Position numbers and translations under genes: made by a program. This document shows positions 33,469-43,028 of a DNA stretch of 64,000 bases, in pieces; within the stretch, counting starts at the first letter, position 1, and every line of letters begins with the position of its first letter. Source of the DNA: an uncultured Bacteroidales bacterium (lineage in GTDB: Bacteria; Bacteroidota; Bacteroidia; Bacteroidales; Muribaculaceae); NCBI GenBank assembly GCA_902779125.1, contig CACZAC010000001.1, positions 62,001-126,000 of the forward strand. The letters are read 5' to 3'. The notes under the pieces were generated by a model. It saw only the letters and a list, made by a program, of their open reading frames with translations, was not told where the DNA came from and made no database searches.

Positions 33469-35031
33469 ATGATCCAGGAATTGCAATTGCGCGTCAGTCC
33501 GCGCACAGCGGCAAGCATGAGCGAAATCATTCGTCACCTTGACAAATACGATGACATTCCCGCCTCAAGTGTCAAGGGCATCAGAATCTTGAAACGCTCT
33601 ATCGACGCCCGCCAACGCAACGTGGTGGTCAACCTAAAGGTGCGTGTTTATATCGATGAGCCGATGACACGTGACTACCTGGTGCCGCCCATCAATTATC
33701 AACCCGTTGATGGCAAGCGTCAGGCTGTTGTCGTGGGCATGGGTCCTGGGGGACTGTTTGCGGCGTTACGACTCATTGAACTGGGCATCAAGCCCATTGT
33801 GCTGGAGCGCGGAAAGGACGTGATGAAACGGCGTGTTGACGCTTCACGCATTCAGCGTGAGGGTATTGTAGACCCCGAGAGTAATTACTGCTTCGGCGAG
33901 GGTGGGGCAGGAGCCTACAGTGACGGCAAGCTATATACCCGCAGCAAGAAACGCGGTTCGGTGGACCGTGTATTAGGCATTTTTGTACAGCATGGCGCTC
34001 GGGAAGATATCCTTATCGACGCCCATCCGCATATCGGTAGCGATAAACTGCCTGCAGTCATTAAAGCAATGCGAGAGACCATCCTGCGCTGTGGTGGGGA
34101 GGTGCACTTCGAGACCAGGGTGACCCGGCTTATTGTGGAGGATGGCAAAGTCACTGGTGTGGAAACCAAAACAGGAGAGCAATTTGAAGGTCCTGTCATC
34201 CTTGCAACAGGCCATTCGGCTCGAGATGTCTATCAGATGCTGTATGATAGCGGCATTACTGTCGAGGCTAAGGGTATTGCTGTGGGCGTGCGCTTGGAGC
34301 ACCCTCAACGCATCATCGACCAAATCCAATACCACAGTGTTCTCGGTAGGGGCGACTACCTGCCAGCCGCCGAATACAATTTTGTCACTCAGGTGGATCA
34401 TCGAGGGGTATATTCATTCTGTATGTGTCCAGGCGGGTTTGTTGTACCGGCTGTGAGCGAGACAGATGGGCTCGTAGTCAACGGAATGTCACCAAGTAAC
34501 CGTGGCTCACACTGGGCAAACTCAGGTATGGTTGTTGAATTGCATCCTGAAGACTTGCCGGAACAGTATAATAAATATGGTGTGTTGGCCATGATGCGTT
34601 TCCAGCAGGACATGGAACGTCGCGCCTTTGAAGAGGCAGGAAAAACCCTCATTGCCGGAGCACAACGCATGAAGGACTTTGTCGATGGCAAACCATCGCG
34701 CAACATTCCTCCTTCCTCTTATCTGCCTGGCGTACAACCCTCTAGACTTGACATGTGGATGCCGCCGTTTGTTGCTAACCGTCTGCGTAAGGGTTTTATG
34801 ACTTTCGGCAAGAATGCGCGTGGTTTCCTGACTAACGACGCCACCGTCATCGGTGTCGAGACACGCACGTCATCCCCTCTGCGCATTCCCCGTGACAATG
34901 GGTTATTACACCACATAGCCCTTGAAGGACTGTATCCCTGCGGTGAAGGAGCGGGCTATGCCGGCGGTATTGTTTCCAGTGCCATCGATGGTGAACGTTG
35001 TGCTGAAGCCCTCGCCACAGCCGCTTCATGA
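33469..35031 (+). CDS. FAD-dependent NAD(P)-type oxidoreductase
   Basis: The 520-residue protein has a short N-terminal alpha/beta part (about 1-85), then an FAD-binding Rossmann motif (VVVGMGPGGLFAALRLIELG, about 88-107). It also has the FGEGGAGAYSDGKLYTR segment, and a C-terminal GLYPCGEGAGYAGGIVSSAIDGERCAEAL that closes the FAD site. It belongs to a widespread uncharacterised flavoprotein family often labelled FAD-dependent dehydrogenase. The substrate is unknown and no partner gene is adjacent. Confidence 0.88.
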   Translation: MIQELQLRVSPRTAASMSEIIRHLDKYDDIPASSVKGIRILKRSIDARQRNVVVNLKVRVYIDEPMTRDYLVPPINYQPVDGKRQAVVVGMGPGGLFAALRLIELGIKPIVLERGKDVMKRRVDASRIQREGIVDPESNYCFGEGGAGAYSDGKLYTRSKKRGSVDRVLGIFVQHGAREDILIDAHPHIGSDKLPAVIKAMRETILRCGGEVHFETRVTRLIVEDGKVTGVETKTGEQFEGPVILATGHSARDVYQMLYDSGITVEAKGIAVGVRLEHPQRIIDQIQYHSVLGRGDYLPAAEYNFVTQVDHRGVYSFCMCPGGFVVPAVSETDGLVVNGMSPSNRGSHWANSGMVVELHPEDLPEQYNKYGVLAMMRFQQDMERRAFEEAGKTLIAGAQRMKDFVDGKPSRNIPPSSYLPGVQPSRLDMWMPPFVANRLRKGFMTFGKNARGFLTNDATVIGVETRTSSPLRIPRDNGLLHHIALEGLYPCGEGAGYAGGIVSSAIDGERCAEALATAAS

Positions 35032-35072
35032 CCGATAATGACATAAAAAAACAACAAAAACAATTTTTTTGC

Positions 35073-35080
35073 TAGTTTTG
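35073..35080 (+). promoter_or_regulatory. -7 box of the SIMPL-domain gene
   Basis: TAGTTTTG matches TAnnTTTG, 68 bases upstream of the ATG at 35149. The preceding bases are A-rich without an exact TTTG. Confidence 0.5.
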
Positions 35081-35148
35081 CACAATATGGCGCATGATTT
35101 GCAGTTATTGATGCGATTATGGTTTTTATTTAAACATTTAAGACTATT

Positions 35149-35850
35149 ATGAAAGAGAGAATGATTATTTCGTCAGCCCTTATCGCATTGAGCGTATTCT
35201 GTCTGGGCTGGTTCATCAAGGCTGGTATTGATGATTTTGCAAGCAAGGACCGCAAGGTCAGCGTCAAGGGTCTCGCTGAGCAGGAAGTGAAGGCCGACAA
35301 AGTGACATGGCCCATCGTTTCTAAGGAAGTGGGTAATGACCTGCCGGGCCTCTATGACCGCATTGGTGCCACGCAAGCCAAAATCAAGGCATTTTTGATT
35401 AAGGGTGGCGTTAAAGAAGAGGAAATCAGCCTCAACGCTCCTCAAGTAGTCGATTTGACAGCTCGCGAGTATGAGGTCAACAAGGCCTATCGCTACATCG
35501 TGACATCGGTCGTTACTGTGACATCCAAGAATGTGGACCAAGTGCGCCAACTCATTGCCAAACAGGGCGACCTGCTGCGTGAGGGCGTGGCCATCACTGG
35601 CGACAGTTATGACAACCAGATACAGTATGAATTTGTCGCCTTTAAGGAGATGAAACCCAAGATGATGCAGGAGGCCATCGAGAACGCCCAAGTCACTGCC
35701 GAACAGTTTGCCAATAACTCTCACAGCAAGCTCAACAAGATTGTGAACGCCGATCAGGGCCAGTTCTCCATCGAGAACCGTGATGAGTACACCCCGTGGA
35801 TTAAGAAGGTGCGTGTCGTTACCACCGTCACCTATTCTCTCAAGGACTAA
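35149..35850 (+). CDS. SIMPL domain-containing (DUF541) protein
   Basis: The 233-residue protein has one N-terminal membrane helix or signal anchor (about 5-27) and then a SIMPL domain outside the membrane. It shows [21 protein letters not shown] at the start, [19 protein letters not shown] in the middle and [27 protein letters not shown] at the end. SIMPL proteins form ring-like assemblies (BP26 and relatives) of unclear role. It stands alone and ends before a perfect hairpin terminator shared with typA. Confidence 0.9.
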   Translation: MKERMIISSALIALSVFCLGWFIKAGIDDFASKDRKVSVKGLAEQEVKADKVTWPIVSKEVGNDLPGLYDRIGATQAKIKAFLIKGGVKEEEISLNAPQVVDLTAREYEVNKAYRYIVTSVVTVTSKNVDQVRQLIAKQGDLLREGVAITGDSYDNQIQYEFVAFKEMKPKMMQEAIENAQVTAEQFANNSHSKLNKIVNADQGQFSIENRDEYTPWIKKVRVVTTVTYSLKD

Positions 35851-35877
35851 CCAACAAGTATTTTTTAAATTTATACA

Positions 35878-35906
35878 AAATAGCCAGTTGCATTGACTGG
35901 CTATTT
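35878..35906. terminator. bidirectional terminator
   Basis: A perfect 11-bp stem AAATAGCCAGT / ACTGGCTATTT (35878-35888 with 35896-35906) has a 7-base loop between the convergent SIMPL gene and typA. Confidence 0.92.
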
Positions 35907-35929
35907 CTGTATTATATCATTTATATTGT

Positions 35930-37747
35930 TTAATCCTCGTCTTGGCCGTTCTGCTTGGCAATGCGCTTGCGTTCAAGTTCATCAAGGACAATTTTGCGCA
36001 TACGGATGTGGTTGGGTGTGATTTCCACATATTCATCCGCCTTGATATATTCAAGTGCTTCTTCCAGACTGAATACGATGGGAGGTACAATCTTCACCTT
36101 ATCGTCGGCGCCACTTGCGCGCATGTTGGTGAGTTTCTTAGACTTGGTGACATTGATGACCAGGTCTTTTTCTTTGGTATGCTCACCGACGACTTGACCA
36201 CCATATACTTCCTCCTGTGGAAATATGAAGAAGCGGCCACGGTCCTGGAGTTTGTCAATGGCATAGGCATAGGCAGTACCACCTTCCATAGCAACAAGCG
36301 AGCCATTGGTGCGCCTGGAAATATCACCTTTCCAGGGTTCATAATCCAGAAAGCGGTGTGACATAATCGCCTCACCGGCACTAGCAGTGAGCACGTTGGT
36401 GCGCAAGCCAATAATTCCACGCGACGGAATCTTGAATTCGAGATGGATGCGGTCGTTCTGGGTCTCCATCATAGTCATCTCGCCTTTGCGACGGGTAACC
36501 ATGTCAATCATTTTACTGGAGTATTCCTCAGGCACATTTATACTGAGTTCTTCAATCGGTTCACATTTCACACCATCTATGTGTTTGATAATAACCTGAG
36601 GCTGGCCCACCTGGAGTTCATAGCCTTCACGACGCATCTCCTCGATGAGCACCGACAGGTGCAGCACACCACGGCCAAACACGTTCCAAGCGTCCTCATT
36701 CTCGGTACGCTCGACGCGCAGAGCCAGGTTCTTATCTAATTCTCGCTGCAGGCGGTCCCAGATGTGACGCGAGGTCACATACTTTCCGTCCTTGCCAAAG
36801 AAAGGAGAATCATTGATGCAGAAACGCATTGACATTGTGGGCTCATCAATCGCAATGCGAGGCAGAGCCTCGGGGTTAGTCGGCAGAGTCACCGTATCAC
36901 CGATTTCAAAGCCTTCCAGTCCGATGATAGCGCAGATATCACCGCTGCTCACACTCTCGACATGCTTCTGTCCCATACCCTCAAAAGTGCGCAACTCTTT
37001 GATTTTCTGCTTCACGACCTCACCATCACGCTTACACAAGGCGACCTCCATGCCATCCTTCAGGGTGCCACGGTGAACACGACCCACAGCGATACGGCCC
37101 ACATAGCTGCTGTAGTCCAGCGACGTGATGAGCATCTGGGCGTCACCCTCAAGCATTTCGGGTTCAGGAATATACTTAATGATGGCATCAAGAACGGCCG
37201 TAATATTGTCGGTGGGTTGTTGCCAGTCCTCGCTCATCCAGCCTTCCTTGGCCGAACCGAAGATTGTCGGGAAATCCAACTGATCCTCATTGGCATCCAG
37301 GTTGCACATCAGGTCAAAGACCATTTCCTGCACTTCATCAGGACGGCAATTGGGTTTGTCTACCTTATTAATGACTACAATGGGTTTGAGACCAAGTTGA
37401 AGGGCTTTCTGCAACACAAAACGAGTCTGGGGCATGGGACCTTCAAAGGCATCCACCAGCAACAGGCAGCCGTCTGCCATATTGAGCACACGTTCTACCT
37501 CACCGCCGAAGTCGCTATGCCCCGGGGTATCAATGATATTGATTTTATAACCATTATAGGAGATAGATACATTCTTGGACAAAATTGTAATGCCGCGCTC
37601 GCGCTCCAAGTCATTGCTGTCCAGGATTTGAGTACCCATGTTTTGGTTATCGCGGAACAGGTTACCTGCCGCTAACATCTTATCTACCAGAGTTGTTTTG
37701 CCATGATCGACATGAGCGATGATGGCCACATTGCGGATGTTTTGCAT
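35930..37747 (-). CDS. typA: translational GTPase TypA/BipA
   Basis: The 605-residue protein is full length for TypA/BipA. It has G1 [12 protein letters not shown] at 11-22, G3 [12 protein letters not shown]4 NKVDK, an EF-G-like domain V, and the family-specific C-terminal domain (EDKVIN..-type region ending [21 protein letters not shown]). It binds ribosomes and supports 50S assembly and stress adaptation. It converges with the SIMPL gene. Confidence 0.97.
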   Translation of the reverse strand: MQNIRNVAIIAHVDHGKTTLVDKMLAAGNLFRDNQNMGTQILDSNDLERERGITILSKNVSISYNGYKINIIDTPGHSDFGGEVERVLNMADGCLLLVDAFEGPMPQTRFVLQKALQLGLKPIVVINKVDKPNCRPDEVQEMVFDLMCNLDANEDQLDFPTIFGSAKEGWMSEDWQQPTDNITAVLDAIIKYIPEPEMLEGDAQMLITSLDYSSYVGRIAVGRVHRGTLKDGMEVALCKRDGEVVKQKIKELRTFEGMGQKHVESVSSGDICAIIGLEGFEIGDTVTLPTNPEALPRIAIDEPTMSMRFCINDSPFFGKDGKYVTSRHIWDRLQRELDKNLALRVERTENEDAWNVFGRGVLHLSVLIEEMRREGYELQVGQPQVIIKHIDGVKCEPIEELSINVPEEYSSKMIDMVTRRKGEMTMMETQNDRIHLEFKIPSRGIIGLRTNVLTASAGEAIMSHRFLDYEPWKGDISRRTNGSLVAMEGGTAYAYAIDKLQDRGRFFIFPQEEVYGGQVVGEHTKEKDLVINVTKSKKLTNMRASGADDKVKIVPPIVFSLEEALEYIKADEYVEITPNHIRMRKIVLDELERKRIAKQNGQDED

Positions 37748-37769
37748 ATTGCCTACTTAAATTTGGGCG

Positions 37770-37777
37770 CAAAGTTA
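37770..37777 (-). promoter_or_regulatory. -7 box of typA
   Basis: TAACTTTG on the minus strand matches TAnnTTTG, 23 bases before the typA start codon. Confidence 0.55.
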
Positions 37778-37891
37778 CTAAAAAGTTGTCATTGTTATGC
37801 TATTTATGCTCTGTTTTTGGACTATGCGATGTTGATTTGACCATGGATGCAAGATACCAACCTGTTGTTTTTTTGATAATTTTTACCTTTA

Positions 37892-37926
37892 TTTGTTGTA
37901 TTTATCAGAAATTTTCTTTAGATTTG
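37892..37926 (+). promoter_or_regulatory. promoter of the transglutaminase-like gene
   Basis: TTTG (37892-37895) and TAGATTTG (37919-37926) have a 23-base spacer, longer than the usual 19-20, so the -33 assignment is uncertain. The -7 box lies 54 bases before the ATG at 37980. Confidence 0.45.
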
Positions 37927-37979
37927 CAGCAATTTATAGAAGTATCATATCACTTACATTTATTTGTTAATACATTATT

Positions 37980-39323
37980 ATGAAATCTACACATAAATAC
38001 CGATTATGTTTATCGGTCATCATCATTTTGATGGCCACACTCTCTGCTACACCTCAAGGAAATATCTGTCTTGCTTCTTCAGTGAACAGTATCTCTCATG
38101 TTCAAGATAATGAATTGGTTTTCTCGTTTTATGGCAAGTCGCTGCAAGCTGCCAAGATAAAGACCATCAAGGTAAAATCTACTAACGAGTTTGATGTGGC
38201 TCAGGCATGGCAGAACTACAAGAGAGTTGAAGTGGAAAAGGTTTGTAGTTCATTGAGGTCGCTGGCAACAGAATTAGGCTTGAACGATTGGTTTATTTTA
38301 GAGTTGGTTCGTAGTTATGTCGACGAGCTGTTAATTAGCGGAAGTCCCATGGACAGGGTAGTGCTGGAGCATTACCTGCTTGTCGCAATGGGCTATGACG
38401 TGAGGATTGCACGCACTGAGCATCAATTGTTGCTGTTAGTACCCATCATACAACAGATTTATGAACACGGTTTCGTGAGAGCTGATGGAAAGGAGTATTA
38501 CTTGTTTTTTGATGACTTGGAAGACCATGCGGATGATGTGACTTTCATCCAACCGTGTGACCCTTCAAAGAATGACGTTGGCAAAGGACAATCGTTTAGC
38601 CTGTTGTTTGATAATACGACCTTGAATGTCAGATACGGTGAAGACTACACCTGCGTACTTGATGACGGTAATATCAGCGTCACTTATTCTGTAAACGAAG
38701 GTGTCATGGAGATGTTGCGCAACTATCCGTTGATGGATCCCCAGAGTTATGTCACTTCGGTCGTTATTCCACAATTCCAGCATTCCATTTTGGAGCAGTT
38801 GAAGCCACAGATTGAGGATTTGTCCCAATGTGAAGCCGCTAATGCCCTGTTGCATTTTGTGCAAAACGCGTTTGAGTATGAAAATGACCGTGACTCTTAT
38901 GGACAAGAGAAACTCAATTTTATCGAGGAGAACTTTTTTTACAGCAAGAATGACTGTGATGACCGTTCCATCCTGTTTGCATTCCTCGTTCACTCCCTGT
39001 TGGGACTCGATGTCCAGATAGTGGAATATCCAGGTCATGAGTGTACCGGTGTCCGTTTCACCGATTGTCTAAGCTACGGTAACGGCTACTATTTTGGTGA
39101 TGACTATTACCTCATTTGTGACCCTTCATATGTTGGTGCAGGAATAGGTAAGTGCATGCCAAAATACCGTTCGGTAAGTCCTCGAGTGTACGTTATGAAC
39201 ACGTCAACCGTTAATCAGAACAACAACTCTCCTTTAAAACCTGTATTGGAAAAGGCTATCAGTATTCCCGAAATCACGATACAGACCATCGACCTGTCAC
39301 CTGAATCACAATCGGGCATTTAA
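37980..39323 (+). CDS. secreted transglutaminase-like protein, orphan
   Basis: The 447-residue protein has a signal peptide (about 1-25) and no domain I can name in its first 270 residues. Around residues 320-370 it has NDCDDRSILFAFLVHSLLG followed by VEYPGHECTGVRF, with a further Asp in CDPSYVGAG. This is the Cys-His-Asp order of the transglutaminase/cysteine-peptidase superfamily. A separate upstream segment (VVLEHYLLVAMGYDVRIARTEHQLLLLVPI) resembles the same fold's helix and strands, hinting at an internal degenerate copy. It is probably an extracytoplasmic peptidase or cross-linking enzyme; the substrate is unknown. Confidence 0.7.
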   Translation: MKSTHKYRLCLSVIIILMATLSATPQGNICLASSVNSISHVQDNELVFSFYGKSLQAAKIKTIKVKSTNEFDVAQAWQNYKRVEVEKVCSSLRSLATELGLNDWFILELVRSYVDELLISGSPMDRVVLEHYLLVAMGYDVRIARTEHQLLLLVPIIQQIYEHGFVRADGKEYYLFFDDLEDHADDVTFIQPCDPSKNDVGKGQSFSLLFDNTTLNVRYGEDYTCVLDDGNISVTYSVNEGVMEMLRNYPLMDPQSYVTSVVIPQFQHSILEQLKPQIEDLSQCEAANALLHFVQNAFEYENDRDSYGQEKLNFIEENFFYSKNDCDDRSILFAFLVHSLLGLDVQIVEYPGHECTGVRFTDCLSYGNGYYFGDDYYLICDPSYVGAGIGKCMPKYRSVSPRVYVMNTSTVNQNNNSPLKPVLEKAISIPEITIQTIDLSPESQSGI

Positions 39324-39404
39324 CACGATATAACACATCTTATTATTAATACTCATTTGCCTAGGTGAGTATGCTGTTTTGTTGCTTTTGTGGATAGAAT
39401 GTTG

Positions 39405-39412
39405 TACCTTTG
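39405..39412 (+). promoter_or_regulatory. -7 box of the SDR gene
   Basis: TACCTTTG followed by GCA matches TAnnTTTG, 22 bases before the ATG at 39435. TTTG motifs occur upstream but with spacers of 14 or 23 bases. Confidence 0.55.
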
Positions 39413-39434
39413 CAGCAACCATTTTAACTGAATA

Positions 39435-40196
39435 ATGACAATGAAGAAAATAGCATTAGTGACTGGCGCAACAAGTGGCATTGGAGAGGCTTGTGCGCGC
39501 AAACTGGCCCTTATCGGCTACAACATGATCATTACGGGCCGCAAGGCCGACCGTCTGGATGCACTTGCCAGGGAGCTGTCTGCTCTAGGCGTGGGTGTGA
39601 TAACGCTCGAGTTCGACGTGCGCGACCGAGAAGCGGCTACAACAGCCATTAATAGTCTGCCCCCTGAGTGGCAAGAAATCGATGTGCTGGTGAATAATGC
39701 TGGAGGAGCATGGGGACTGGAACCCGAATACACCGGCAGCTATGAGGATTGGGATACGATGATTGACACCAACATCAAGGGTCTGTTGACGATGACACGT
39801 CTCATTGTCCCTGGCATGGTCGAACGTAATCGTGGTCACGTGGTGAACATCGGCAGTGTGGCGGGCGATGCAGCTTACGCTGGCGGTAACGTCTATTGCG
39901 CCACCAAGTCGGCCGTCAAAGCCCTGAGCGACGGTCTGCGCATCGACGTGGCACACACCAGTGTGCGTGTGACCAATATCAAGCCAGGTCTGGTTGAGAC
40001 CAACTTCTCGGTCATCCGTTTCCACGGTGACAAGGAAAAGGCTGACAACGTCTATAAGGGCATTCAGCCGCTCACGGGCGATGATATCGCCGAGTGCGTC
40101 GCTTTTGCCGTGAGCGCTCCTGCCCACGTCCAGGTTGCCGAGTTGCTCGTCCTGGCCACCCATCAAGCCAGCGGCAGCGTCATCCACCGCGAGTAA
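39435..40196 (+). CDS. SDR family NAD(P)-dependent oxidoreductase (YdfG-like)
   Basis: The 253-residue protein has the SDR cofactor motif TGATSGIGEACA (about 9-20), NNAGGAW, and the catalytic Ser and YxxxK (YCATKSAVK). The ending (FAVSAPAHVQVAELLVLATHQASG) fits YdfG-type NADP-dependent 3-hydroxy acid dehydrogenases that act on L-allo-threonine or serine. A second ATG two codons in (39441) is also possible. Its last codons (SVIHRE) are repeated almost exactly at 43012-43031, on the far side of the acyltransferase genes. Confidence 0.9.
   Translation: MTMKKIALVTGATSGIGEACARKLALIGYNMIITGRKADRLDALARELSALGVGVITLEFDVRDREAATTAINSLPPEWQEIDVLVNNAGGAWGLEPEYTGSYEDWDTMIDTNIKGLLTMTRLIVPGMVERNRGHVVNIGSVAGDAAYAGGNVYCATKSAVKALSDGLRIDVAHTSVRVTNIKPGLVETNFSVIRFHGDKEKADNVYKGIQPLTGDDIAECVAFAVSAPAHVQVAELLVLATHQASGSVIHRE
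40176..40190 (+). repeat. 15-bp direct repeat, left copy
   Basis: AGCGTCATCCACCGC at the 3' end of the SDR gene (codons for SVIHR) recurs exactly at 43012-43026. The two copies bracket the AT-rich acyltransferase pair. Confidence 0.85.
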
Positions 40197-40218
40197 TACT
40201 TCCTTCAACGATATTTCC

Positions 40219-40299
40219 TCAAACAACTTGAACAACAAGGAACAACCAAAACAACAATTAATGTTGTTGATGTTGTTTTAAGTTGTTCAAGTTGTTTGA
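40219..40299. repeat. perfect 18-bp inverted repeat (long hairpin)
   Basis: TCAAACAACTTGAACAAC (40219-40236) is exactly inverted at 40282-40299, and the 45-base interior contains further AACAAC / GTTGTT pairs. It lies between the convergent SDR and SGNH genes at the left edge of the AT-rich insert. It may act as a bidirectional terminator or be an element end. Confidence 0.85.
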
Positions 40300-40416
40300 T
40301 AATGTCCAGTTGTCTGTTTGGTCCGATTAGAAGTTAGTTGCTTTGTCTGCTTGTCACCCTTGTGACAAAAGAATTGTTGAATAGTTGAGAGGTGCTCTTA
40401 AAAAGAACAAATGATT

Positions 40417-41421
40417 CTAATGATTATAGATGTAATTCATTATATCTGAAGCGACTTCACGTCTGTAGTGGGAATCTTCGTAGTAGTTATGATAATCTGA
40501 TGTGTATTTATTAACACCTGAAAAATCATATACGTTTTCATTACCAAAAACGGTTCGTAAAAACTGCAAATCTTTTGGGTTTATCTTCACTTGGTTATAT
40601 AGAGGACTAATAATTATTCTATAGTTAGTTCGATGCTTAGCTAAAATACTTTTCATTTCTTTAATGCTTCTAATCTTTTCTTTATCATTCAATAGTTCTT
40701 CAGAGAATCTTGGGTGCTGTTTGTCTTCAAAAACTGCTAATTTCTTTTTATCATAAAAAGCTCCGATAGCAATTAGACTATCTTGAACATGATTTGGCTC
40801 TTCATTAGTAATAGGGTTATAATATTTATAGTTTGTGCCTTTTGCTATGTATTGTTCCATACCTTGCTCAAAATTGCCTGTCAATTTAAATTTTGTCCAA
40901 TAGAAGAAAAAACGAGGATTGAACCATTGGAATAAAAATTGTCGATGAAATTTTAGGAAATTTTGATTATTAGTTAGTGCGGGAGGCATTATTGATACAA
41001 TTCCCTCATGCTCTTGATTTATTTGACTTAGTAGGTCGATGTCGATTATGAAAAGAGCGTTATTAACCTTTTCATTTAATGAGTCGATTAATCTTAGTTT
41101 ATATAGAACGCCATGTATGGAACCTCCAGACTCCGAGAAATGATAACACTCGCTCTCATTGGGTATATAGTTTTTCCAGTCATCGATCATATAAAACAAA
41201 CTTCGCGAATTGCCAAAGATAAATGAGTCGTAATGATATTTATCTTTCTTATTCAAATAATTCATTGTCGATACAAAATTCCTGTTTAATGCCCCACCAA
41301 TATTGCAGTGATAATTATCATAATGCCAAATCACCTTGAATGGGTCACATACAAAATAGAGACAAACTAATAGAATGAAGGGAAAAGAAAACGCGACAAT
41401 ATATTTAATAAAACGAGCCAT
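40417..41421 (-). CDS. SGNH/DltD-AlgX-like partner of MBOAT O-acyltransferase
   Basis: The ATG at 41421 gives a single N-terminal membrane helix (about 3-25); the longer frame from 41514 overlaps the MBOAT gene. The 334-residue protein then has an extracytoplasmic part with FGNSRS at 69-74, the Ser-bearing block of SGNH-type acyl hydrolases, and a C-terminal DSHYR (block V Asp-His). This layout matches AlgJ/AlgX- or DltD-like partners that receive acyl groups from an MBOAT protein and place them on a polysaccharide. It follows the MBOAT gene by 11 bases. Confidence 0.78.
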   Translation of the reverse strand: MARFIKYIVAFSFPFILLVCLYFVCDPFKVIWHYDNYHCNIGGALNRNFVSTMNYLNKKDKYHYDSFIFGNSRSLFYMIDDWKNYIPNESECYHFSESGGSIHGVLYKLRLIDSLNEKVNNALFIIDIDLLSQINQEHEGIVSIMPPALTNNQNFLKFHRQFLFQWFNPRFFFYWTKFKLTGNFEQGMEQYIAKGTNYKYYNPITNEEPNHVQDSLIAIGAFYDKKKLAVFEDKQHPRFSEELLNDKEKIRSIKEMKSILAKHRTNYRIIISPLYNQVKINPKDLQFLRTVFGNENVYDFSGVNKYTSDYHNYYEDSHYRREVASDIMNYIYNH

Positions 41422-41432
41422 AAAACAAACAC

Positions 41433-42878
41433 TTAAAACTGAAAATAAATAAATGTCTGACTTGCACCAGTGCAAAGTGCTATTATTATGATAATAGTGT
41501 AGTATATGCACCAACGTACTGTCCTATAACAAAAAGGTTTACTCGTGGGAAACTGGAGTGCATGTTGTTTGTCCCGTTGTACCCATTCAATAAGTAGTAA
41601 TAAGATCCCAAACACGAGATAAATCTTACCATATAATGCAGATGAGTCAAAAAACTTGTTATTAACCATTGATGCGAAATAGTCGATTGATTGGATAATG
41701 GACTCGGCTCTGAAGATTATCCAGCCAATCACCGCAAGAAGAAAGGTTAATGACATCTGAAACAGTTCCTTCAAATTTGGTAAATAACGATTATGAGCAA
41801 CGATATGTTCATGCTTAGTCGTTAGTCCCAGAATGTTATATCCAGCAAGGAGTGTGGCGTGGAAAAGGCCCCAACATATAAATGTCCAGTTTGCCCCATG
41901 CCAAAGGCCACTAATTGCCCAAACAATGAATATATTGAGTATTATTTTCCGCTTAGAGCATCTGCTGCCGCCAAGGGGAAAATATACATAGTCGCGGAAC
42001 CAAGTCATTAATGAAATGTGCCAGCGTCGCCAAAACTCTGGAATGCTTCTTGAAAAATAGGGATAATTAAAGTTACGCATCAAATTAAAACCAAATAAAC
42101 GGGCGCAACCGATGGCAATATCACTATATCCAGAGAAGTCGCAATATATTTGAAAGGTGAATAACACGCCTAGAATAAATAGCGTGAAACCAGGTAATTC
42201 GTGATACTGTCCCCAATATTCGTTTACGACAGATGCACAATTATCGGCAACAACTAATTTTTTTAGAAATCCCCAAAGCATCTGCCTTAAGCCATCAACT
42301 GCTTTTGAATAGTCAAATTGGCGATTCTTTTGAAATTGAGGTAACAGATTAGTGGCTCTTTCAATAGGTCCAGCAACGAGTTGAGGGAAGAAACTGATAT
42401 AAGCTGAAAATTCAACAATATCATGTGTGGCCTTGATGTTGCCACGATACACATCTATGCTGTAGCTTAATGCTTGGAATGTGTAAAAACTGATACCAAC
42501 AGGAAGGATGATATCTAAAGTTACTCTGTCTAGTTGGTATCCAAGTGTTGAAAACAATAAGGTTTCAAAATTCTCAACAAAGAAATTGAAGTATTTAAAA
42601 ACACATAGAACACCTAGGTTTAGTATGATGTTACATGCACTTACGATCTTCTGCTTTTTTCTTTGGTCTGCAAAGTTCTCAATAAGGATACCGCTTCCAT
42701 AACTGCACAATGTTGTAAAAGCAATGAGTAAGAGGAAACGCCAATCCCACCATCCGTAGAAAACATAACTGGCAATAACAATCAATAAATTTTGCCAGTG
42801 TCGTCCGCGGAAGACGAACCAATAGAGCAAGAAAACTATCGGTAAGAAAACTAGGAATTCAAATGAATTAAAAAGCAT
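41433..42878 (-). CDS. MBOAT family O-acyltransferase (AlgI/DltB-like)
   Basis: The 481-residue polytopic membrane protein carries the MBOAT core: FFPQLVAGPIERATNLLPQ, FQIYCDFSGYSDIAIG, FWRRWHISLMTWFRDYVYFPLGGS and GLWHGANWTFICWGLFHA, with the conserved His. The family moves acyl (usually acetyl) groups across the membrane for transfer to secreted polysaccharides. With the adjacent SGNH-like gene it forms a two-gene system. The pair is much richer in A/T than the genes on either side, and a 15-bp direct repeat surrounds it. Confidence 0.93.
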   Translation of the reverse strand: MLFNSFEFLVFLPIVFLLYWFVFRGRHWQNLLIVIASYVFYGWWDWRFLLLIAFTTLCSYGSGILIENFADQRKKQKIVSACNIILNLGVLCVFKYFNFFVENFETLLFSTLGYQLDRVTLDIILPVGISFYTFQALSYSIDVYRGNIKATHDIVEFSAYISFFPQLVAGPIERATNLLPQFQKNRQFDYSKAVDGLRQMLWGFLKKLVVADNCASVVNEYWGQYHELPGFTLFILGVLFTFQIYCDFSGYSDIAIGCARLFGFNLMRNFNYPYFSRSIPEFWRRWHISLMTWFRDYVYFPLGGSRCSKRKIILNIFIVWAISGLWHGANWTFICWGLFHATLLAGYNILGLTTKHEHIVAHNRYLPNLKELFQMSLTFLLAVIGWIIFRAESIIQSIDYFASMVNNKFFDSSALYGKIYLVFGILLLLIEWVQRDKQHALQFPTSKPFCYRTVRWCIYYTIIIIIALCTGASQTFIYFQF

Positions 42879-43011
42879 ATAGATTATGAAGCTAAGTCAA
42901 CTAATGCTTGCTTAAACTAACTCAGTGAAAAGTATTAGAAAGATTCCCTATTGATAAAGAGAAAAGATAAATAACACGCTAATTGTTTTACTTTTGAGCC
43001 ATAAATGCATG

Positions 43012-43026
43012 AGCGTCATCCACCGC
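43012..43026 (+). repeat. 15-bp direct repeat, right copy
   Basis: Exact copy of AGCGTCATCCACCGC from the SDR gene end, here followed by AAT TAA, so it would encode SVIHRN then stop in the same frame. It lies two bases from the stop codon of the minus-strand MFS gene. Confidence 0.85.
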
Positions 43027-43028
43027 AA

